Shown one piece after another: positions 33,840-37,687 of a DNA stretch of 37,687 bases. Made by a program: the position numbers and the translations under genes. A model generated the notes under the pieces. It did not search any database and had not been told where the DNA came from. It was given only the letters and a program-made list of their open reading frames with translations. Within the stretch, counting starts at the first letter, position 1, and each line of letters starts with the position of its first letter. Origin of the DNA: an uncultured Collinsella sp. (GTDB taxonomy: Bacteria > Actinomycetota > Coriobacteriia > Coriobacteriales > Coriobacteriaceae); NCBI GenBank assembly GCA_958427895.1, contig CAUADW010000012.1, positions 1 through 37,687 of the forward strand, read 5' to 3'.

Positions 33840-35173
33840 GACTGGTCGCCTCCAAACAAGTCGGAACGCGCGGCCAAGTAGGCATCGAGGGCCTCGAGCG
33901 CACGGTCCGCATAGGCCTGGTAGCGGTCGCGCTTGCTGCGGCGCTTACCATCCTCGAGTGGCGGCACCAGGCCAAAGTTGACATGCATGGGCTGATAGCC
34001 CACGGTGGCAGGATCGGTCGCATAGCCCACGAGCGCACCCAGGGCGCCCACACGCGGCAACTCGACGCCCGCGGCACAGATAGCCTCGGCATAGGTGTTG
34101 AGCGCCGCGAGCAGACCTGTCGCCACGGCTTCCATGTACCCCTCGGTGCCGGTGATCTGACCGGCCAGGCGCACACCGGTACCGGGCACGGCAAAGGTGC
34201 CATCGAGCACATGCGGGGCGTCGACAAAGGTATTGCGGTGCATGACACCGTAGCGGAAGAACTCAGCGTTCTCCAGGCCCGGCACCATATGGAAGACGCG
34301 CTTCTGCTCGCCAAAGGTCAAGTTGGTCTGGAAGCCCACCAGGTTATAGGCGGTCTTCTCCTTGTTCTCGGCACGCAGCTGAATCGCCGCCCAGGGGCGA
34401 CGTCCGGTACGCGGGTCGGTAAGGCCGACGGGCTTCATGGCGCCAAAGCGAATGGCGTCCTTGCCGGTGCGCGCAACTTCCTCGGCAGGCTGGCAGGCCT
34501 GGAACAGATCGCCGCCCTCAAAGTCTTTGAGCACCACGCGGTCGGCCGTGGTAAGCGCCTCGATAAAGGCCTCGTACTCCTCCTTATTGAGCGGAGCGTT
34601 GAGATAGTCGCCGCTCCCCTGCTCCTCGTAGCGCGACTGCGAGAACAGCACGTCCATATCGAGCGTGGAGGCATCGACGATCGGCGCCGCCGCATCAAAG
34701 AATGCCAGGGCATCGCCACCGACGAGCTTCATGACCTCTTCGCTCAGCACCGGTGAACACAGCGGGCCCGCGGCAATGACCACGTGACCCTCGGGAATCT
34801 GCGTGACCTCGCCGTGCACGACCTCGATATTGGGACGAGCGGCAACCTCGGCCTCGACAAGCTCGGAAAACTTGACGCGGTCGACCGCCAGGGCACCGCC
34901 GGCGGGAACAGCCGCGCGATGGGCGCAATCGAGCAGGACTGAACCCATGCGCTCAAGCTCGGCCTTCAGCAAACCAGCCGCGGAATCCGGACGGGTCGAC
35001 TTAAACGAATTGGAGCAAACGAGCTCTGCCAGATGATCGGTATGGTGAGCCGGGGAGCTCACCTGGGGGCGCATCTCGCACAGCTTTACGGCAAACCCGC
35101 GGTCTGCCAGCTGGATCGCGCACTCCGAACCCGCCAGACCGCCACCGATAACCGTCACCTGATCGAACTGCAT
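33836..35173 (-). CDS. trmFO: TrmFO, folate/FAD-dependent tRNA m5U54 methyltransferase
   Basis: This 445-residue flavoprotein methylates U54 in the tRNA T-loop using methylenetetrahydrofolate, the Gram-positive alternative to TrmA. The FAD loop is VIGGGLAGSECA, followed by CEMRP and the Cys-containing ELVCSNSFKSTRPDSAAG. QITGTEGYMEA near the C-terminus binds FAD again. The ATG at 35173 has AAAGGTG 7 nt before it; an in-frame TTG two codons earlier is too close. Its stop overlaps the proposed xerC start. Confidence 0.96.
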   Translation of the reverse strand: MQFDQVTVIGGGLAGSECAIQLADRGFAVKLCEMRPQVSSPAHHTDHLAELVCSNSFKSTRPDSAAGLLKAELERMGSVLLDCAHRAAVPAGGALAVDRVKFSELVEAEVAARPNIEVVHGEVTQIPEGHVVIAAGPLCSPVLSEEVMKLVGGDALAFFDAAAPIVDASTLDMDVLFSQSRYEEQGSGDYLNAPLNKEEYEAFIEALTTADRVVLKDFEGGDLFQACQPAEEVARTGKDAIRFGAMKPVGLTDPRTGRRPWAAIQLRAENKEKTAYNLVGFQTNLTFGEQKRVFHMVPGLENAEFFRYGVMHRNTFVDAPHVLDGTFAVPGTGVRLAGQITGTEGYMEAVATGLLAALNTYAEAICAAGVELPRVGALGALVGYATDPATVGYQPMHVNFGLVPPLEDGKRRSKRDRYQAYADRALEALDAYLAARSDLFGGDQS

Positions 35174-35187
35174 CTGCAAACACCTTT

Positions 35188-36123
35188 CTAATTGACACGT
35201 TTTCCATTGTGACCGAAGGGTGTCTGGGCGTGAAGGGCAAACTTGGAGGGCGCATACCTTCCATCCATCATGCGCTCGATAAGGCCCTCGAGTTCAAGCG
35301 AACCCAAGAGTTTGAGTACGCCGACAGCATCGAGCGAGACGAGCGCCGCGATGTCGTCGACCTTGAGCGGAGAGGCGATAAGCGCATGCATCACGGTCTG
35401 CTGCGTTGGATCCAGGTCGGCAATGCCGGGAGCATCGGGGCGCGAGTAGCGCAGGGTTCCGTAGATGCGTGAGATAGCCATCTCGATAGATTCCTCGTCG
35501 ACGATGCAGCAGGCACCGTTCGCAATGAGGTAATTCGTGCCACGCGACTCGGGCGATAGGATCGACCCCGGCACGGCAAGAAGTTCGCGCCCCAAATCCA
35601 TGGCAGCCTCGGCTGTAGAAAACGTCCCGGAAGGCATACCCGCCTCGGATACAAAGAGGGCTTGCGACAGGGCCGCGATCACGCGATTGCGGCGCGGAAA
35701 GGCGAACTTGCGCGGACCCATGCCCCACGGAGAGATCGACACGACCGCGCCACCTGTATCGAGCGTGCGCGTAATAAGCCCCGCGCTCGAACGCGGGTAG
35801 ACCACGTCGGCGCCCGTCCCCAGCACCACGACGTGTTTGCCGCCGGCGTTGACCGCAGCCCAACCCGAGGCCTGGTCACAACCGACCGCGCCTCCCGAAA
35901 CTACCGTCACTCCCGCATCAACCGCCACCTTTGCCGCAAGCTCTGCCACGGCAAGACCATACGGCGAGGCCTTGCGCGCGCCGATGATGGAGAGCGCGGG
36001 CGTCGAAAGCACCTCGGGGTTGCCGCGCACATAAAGCGTCTGGGGTATATCAGAAAGCTCCAAAACGGTCTCGGGATACAACGCATCGCCTGGATGCAGC
36101 TCGAAGGTCCCCTCGACCATCAT
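35188..36123 (-). CDS. dprA: DprA/Smf DNA-processing protein
   Basis: This 311-residue protein loads RecA on incoming single-stranded DNA in transformation. The Rossmann-like core has SIIGARKASPYG (45-56), SGGAVGCDQASG and GTGADVVYP, then FPRRNRVIAALS. A winged helix ends it (~245-300). It is shorter than SAM-containing DprA proteins because the N-terminal SAM domain is missing. The ATG at 36123 overlaps the comM stop as ATGA and follows AAGGAGGG; the longer open frame is a comM shadow. Confidence 0.94.
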   Translation of the reverse strand: MMVEGTFELHPGDALYPETVLELSDIPQTLYVRGNPEVLSTPALSIIGARKASPYGLAVAELAAKVAVDAGVTVVSGGAVGCDQASGWAAVNAGGKHVVVLGTGADVVYPRSSAGLITRTLDTGGAVVSISPWGMGPRKFAFPRRNRVIAALSQALFVSEAGMPSGTFSTAEAAMDLGRELLAVPGSILSPESRGTNYLIANGACCIVDEESIEMAISRIYGTLRYSRPDAPGIADLDPTQQTVMHALIASPLKVDDIAALVSLDAVGVLKLLGSLELEGLIERMMDGRYAPSKFALHAQTPFGHNGKRVN

Positions 36124-37643
36124 TGGTCCCTCCTTCCCTGGTACATCGCCGCCTCGAGCACGTGGTCCTGCGTCACCTGCTCGCTCTCGGCGACATCTGC
36201 GATCGTGCGCGCAATGCGAACCAGGCGCACGATGCCACGCCCTGTGAGATGCGTGCGTTTGGATAGGCCGAGTACACATTTCTCGGCAGCATCATCGAGC
36301 TCAAAGGTCGAAACGACGCCGTCAATGGACCGCGTCTCGTCATCCTCGGCCTCGGCATCCGCATCGTCCATACGGGACTCGCGCCAGGCGCGAAAAGCGC
36401 GACCGCGCACAACGTAGTCACGTAACTCGGCCGACGACATACCCTCCGCGCCCTCGATAATCACCTGAGGGTCGGGACGAGTCACATCGATCATCATGTC
36501 GATACGGTCGGCCAAAGGACCGCGCAGCTTTGCCCGATAGCGCTCGACCATCGCCGCCGAGCAGCGACACGGTACCTCGCGATCGCCCAAAAAGCCGCAG
36601 GGGCAGGGATTGCTCGCAGCCAGCAGCTGAAAGCGCGACGGGAAGGAAAAAGCCCCGTCGACGCGTACGATCCTGACGTAGCCGCGTTCGATGGGCTGAC
36701 GCAGCGTCTGCAGCACACCCGTGGGAAACTCGGCAAGCTCGTCCAAAAATAGCACGCCGCCATGAGCAAGGCTGATTTCACCCGGGTGCACCGGGCGCCC
36801 ACCGCCGATAAGGCCTGCGGTCGAAATACTGTGATGGGGACTGCGGAAGGGCCGGTGCCCCGCCAACAAGCCATCAATGTTCTCGCCCAAAACCGAATGG
36901 ATGCACAGCGCCTCCTGTTGATCCTCAACGGAAAGCTCGGGCAGGATGCCGGTCATACGACGCGCGAGCATCGTCTTGCCCGATCCCGGGGACCCGATCA
37001 TGAGCAAGCCGAGTTCTCCTGCCGCCGCAAGCGCCATGCCGCGCTTGGCGACCTCCTGCCCCAGTACGTCGGCATAGTCGAGCTCGGGCTCAAAGGTCGC
37101 CTCGACGCCCTCGGAATCCAAGTAGTGCCGCGCGGCATCGCCCATGCCATGGGCAAGCTGAGACAAATGATCGATAAAGCCGCAATCCACGCCCGCGAGT
37201 GGCACATGCTGGTCTGACCTGCCGGCGATAAAAGACAGCCCCATGTCGCGAGCCAATAGCTGAAACGCCACCTCGCCCTTGACGGGAAGCACCGTACCGT
37301 CCAGACCAAGCTCACCTGCGATAAGGCAGCGATCGAGGTTGTCACGGGGAATCTGTCCATCGGCCGCCAATACCGCGATGGCGATGGGCAGATCAAAGCC
37401 ACTTCCAGTCTTGCGAATATCGCCGGGCGCCAGATTGACCGTAATGCCCGAGCGTGGGATCTCGAACCCGGCGGAGCGCATCGCACAGCGAATACGACCA
37501 CGTGACTCCATCACCTCCATACTCGGGATGCCGAGCATCTGAATGCCCGGAACGCCGCCGGCAAGCGAGACCTCGACCGTGACGTGAATCGCCTCGACGC
37601 CGCGGATGCAGGCCGCGTGAACGGCAAACGTCTCGAACGCCAT
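36120..37643 (-). CDS. comM: ComM/YifB AAA+ ATPase (Mg-chelatase-like)
   Basis: This 507-residue hexameric helicase promotes branch migration during natural transformation in Vibrio and Haemophilus. It has a Lon-like N-terminal domain (~1-175), Walker A GSPGSGKT (217-224), Walker B GVLFLDE (296-302), a zinc-like NPCPCGFLGD...CRCS cluster, and a C-terminal Mg-chelatase domain. The ATG at 37643 has AGGTG 5 nt before it and shares one base with the upstream gene's stop. Confidence 0.93.
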   Translation of the reverse strand: MAFETFAVHAACIRGVEAIHVTVEVSLAGGVPGIQMLGIPSMEVMESRGRIRCAMRSAGFEIPRSGITVNLAPGDIRKTGSGFDLPIAIAVLAADGQIPRDNLDRCLIAGELGLDGTVLPVKGEVAFQLLARDMGLSFIAGRSDQHVPLAGVDCGFIDHLSQLAHGMGDAARHYLDSEGVEATFEPELDYADVLGQEVAKRGMALAAAGELGLLMIGSPGSGKTMLARRMTGILPELSVEDQQEALCIHSVLGENIDGLLAGHRPFRSPHHSISTAGLIGGGRPVHPGEISLAHGGVLFLDELAEFPTGVLQTLRQPIERGYVRIVRVDGAFSFPSRFQLLAASNPCPCGFLGDREVPCRCSAAMVERYRAKLRGPLADRIDMMIDVTRPDPQVIIEGAEGMSSAELRDYVVRGRAFRAWRESRMDDADAEAEDDETRSIDGVVSTFELDDAAEKCVLGLSKRTHLTGRGIVRLVRIARTIADVAESEQVTQDHVLEAAMYQGRRDQ

Positions 37644-37687
37644 CACGACACCTGCCAATCGAACGCGTTGTACTGGTGCTCGATCTC
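37643..37687 (-). CDS. yraN: C-terminal end of a probable YraN (UPF0102) endonuclease-like protein
   Basis: The last 14 codons read EIEHQYNAFDWQVS, then TGA, which overlaps the comM ATG as TGATG. YraN proteins often end in a similar E-x-E-x-x-x-x-A-F segment, and yraN next to comM-dprA is a common order. The fragment is short, so this is a likely but not firm assignment. Confidence 0.55.
   Translation of the reverse strand, partial: EIEHQYNAFDWQVS

Overview
The window looks like a chromosomal segment of a high-GC, strictly fermentative actinobacterium of the class Coriobacteriia, most likely Collinsella or a close relative. This is judged from recalled gene families and was not searched. The signs are an actinobacterial-type integration host factor upstream of gmk and rpoZ, a PyrK/PyrD-1B dihydroorotate dehydrogenase of Gram-positive anaerobe type, a large AdhE, folate-dependent TrmFO, and strong C/G-ending codon bias. 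That bias leaves long open frames antisense to many genes. Nearly all genes lie on the minus strand; only rpmB, adhE and the kinase after it are on the plus strand.

Reading the plus coordinates upward: 1-4.6 kb holds the start of dnaJ, then hemW, dusB, lepA and rpsT. Next, 4.7-8.7 kb is holA with the DNA-uptake genes comEC and comEA. Then 8.95-11.4 kb is the operon mihF-gmk-rpoZ-thiI. The stretch 11.6-17.06 kb is the pyrimidine operon pyrR-pyrB-pyrC-pyrK-pyrD-pyrF, with a leader before pyrR that can be folded as a PyrR-type attenuator. At 17.1-18.9 kb is rpmB, followed by a mobile-looking unit: a REP-associated tyrosine transposase between inverted copies of a ~49-nt repeat. adhE and a small APH-fold kinase fill 18.9-22.4 kb.

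The block 22.6-32.7 kb is a classic growth cluster: rpsB-tsf (own promoter and terminator), then pyrH-frr-uppS-cdsA-dxr-rseP-ispG-proS. It links ribosome recycling, undecaprenyl and isoprenoid synthesis, phospholipid synthesis and membrane proteolysis. The end, 32.9-37.7 kb, is yraN(tail)-comM-dprA-trmFO-xerC. Together comEA, comEC, comM and dprA form a good part of a natural-transformation pathway.

I found no clearly new multi-gene system. The points most worth checking are: (i) xerC, whose conserved N-terminus runs upstream of any ATG/GTG/TTG to an ATA codon well placed behind a GGAGG; (ii) a ~100-residue segment with a helix-turn-helix-like start inside the RseP-type protease; (iii) the RAYT/REP unit; (iv) a palindrome lying over the candidate -10 of mihF; (v) the pyr attenuator and the overlapping divergent pyrR/rpmB promoters.
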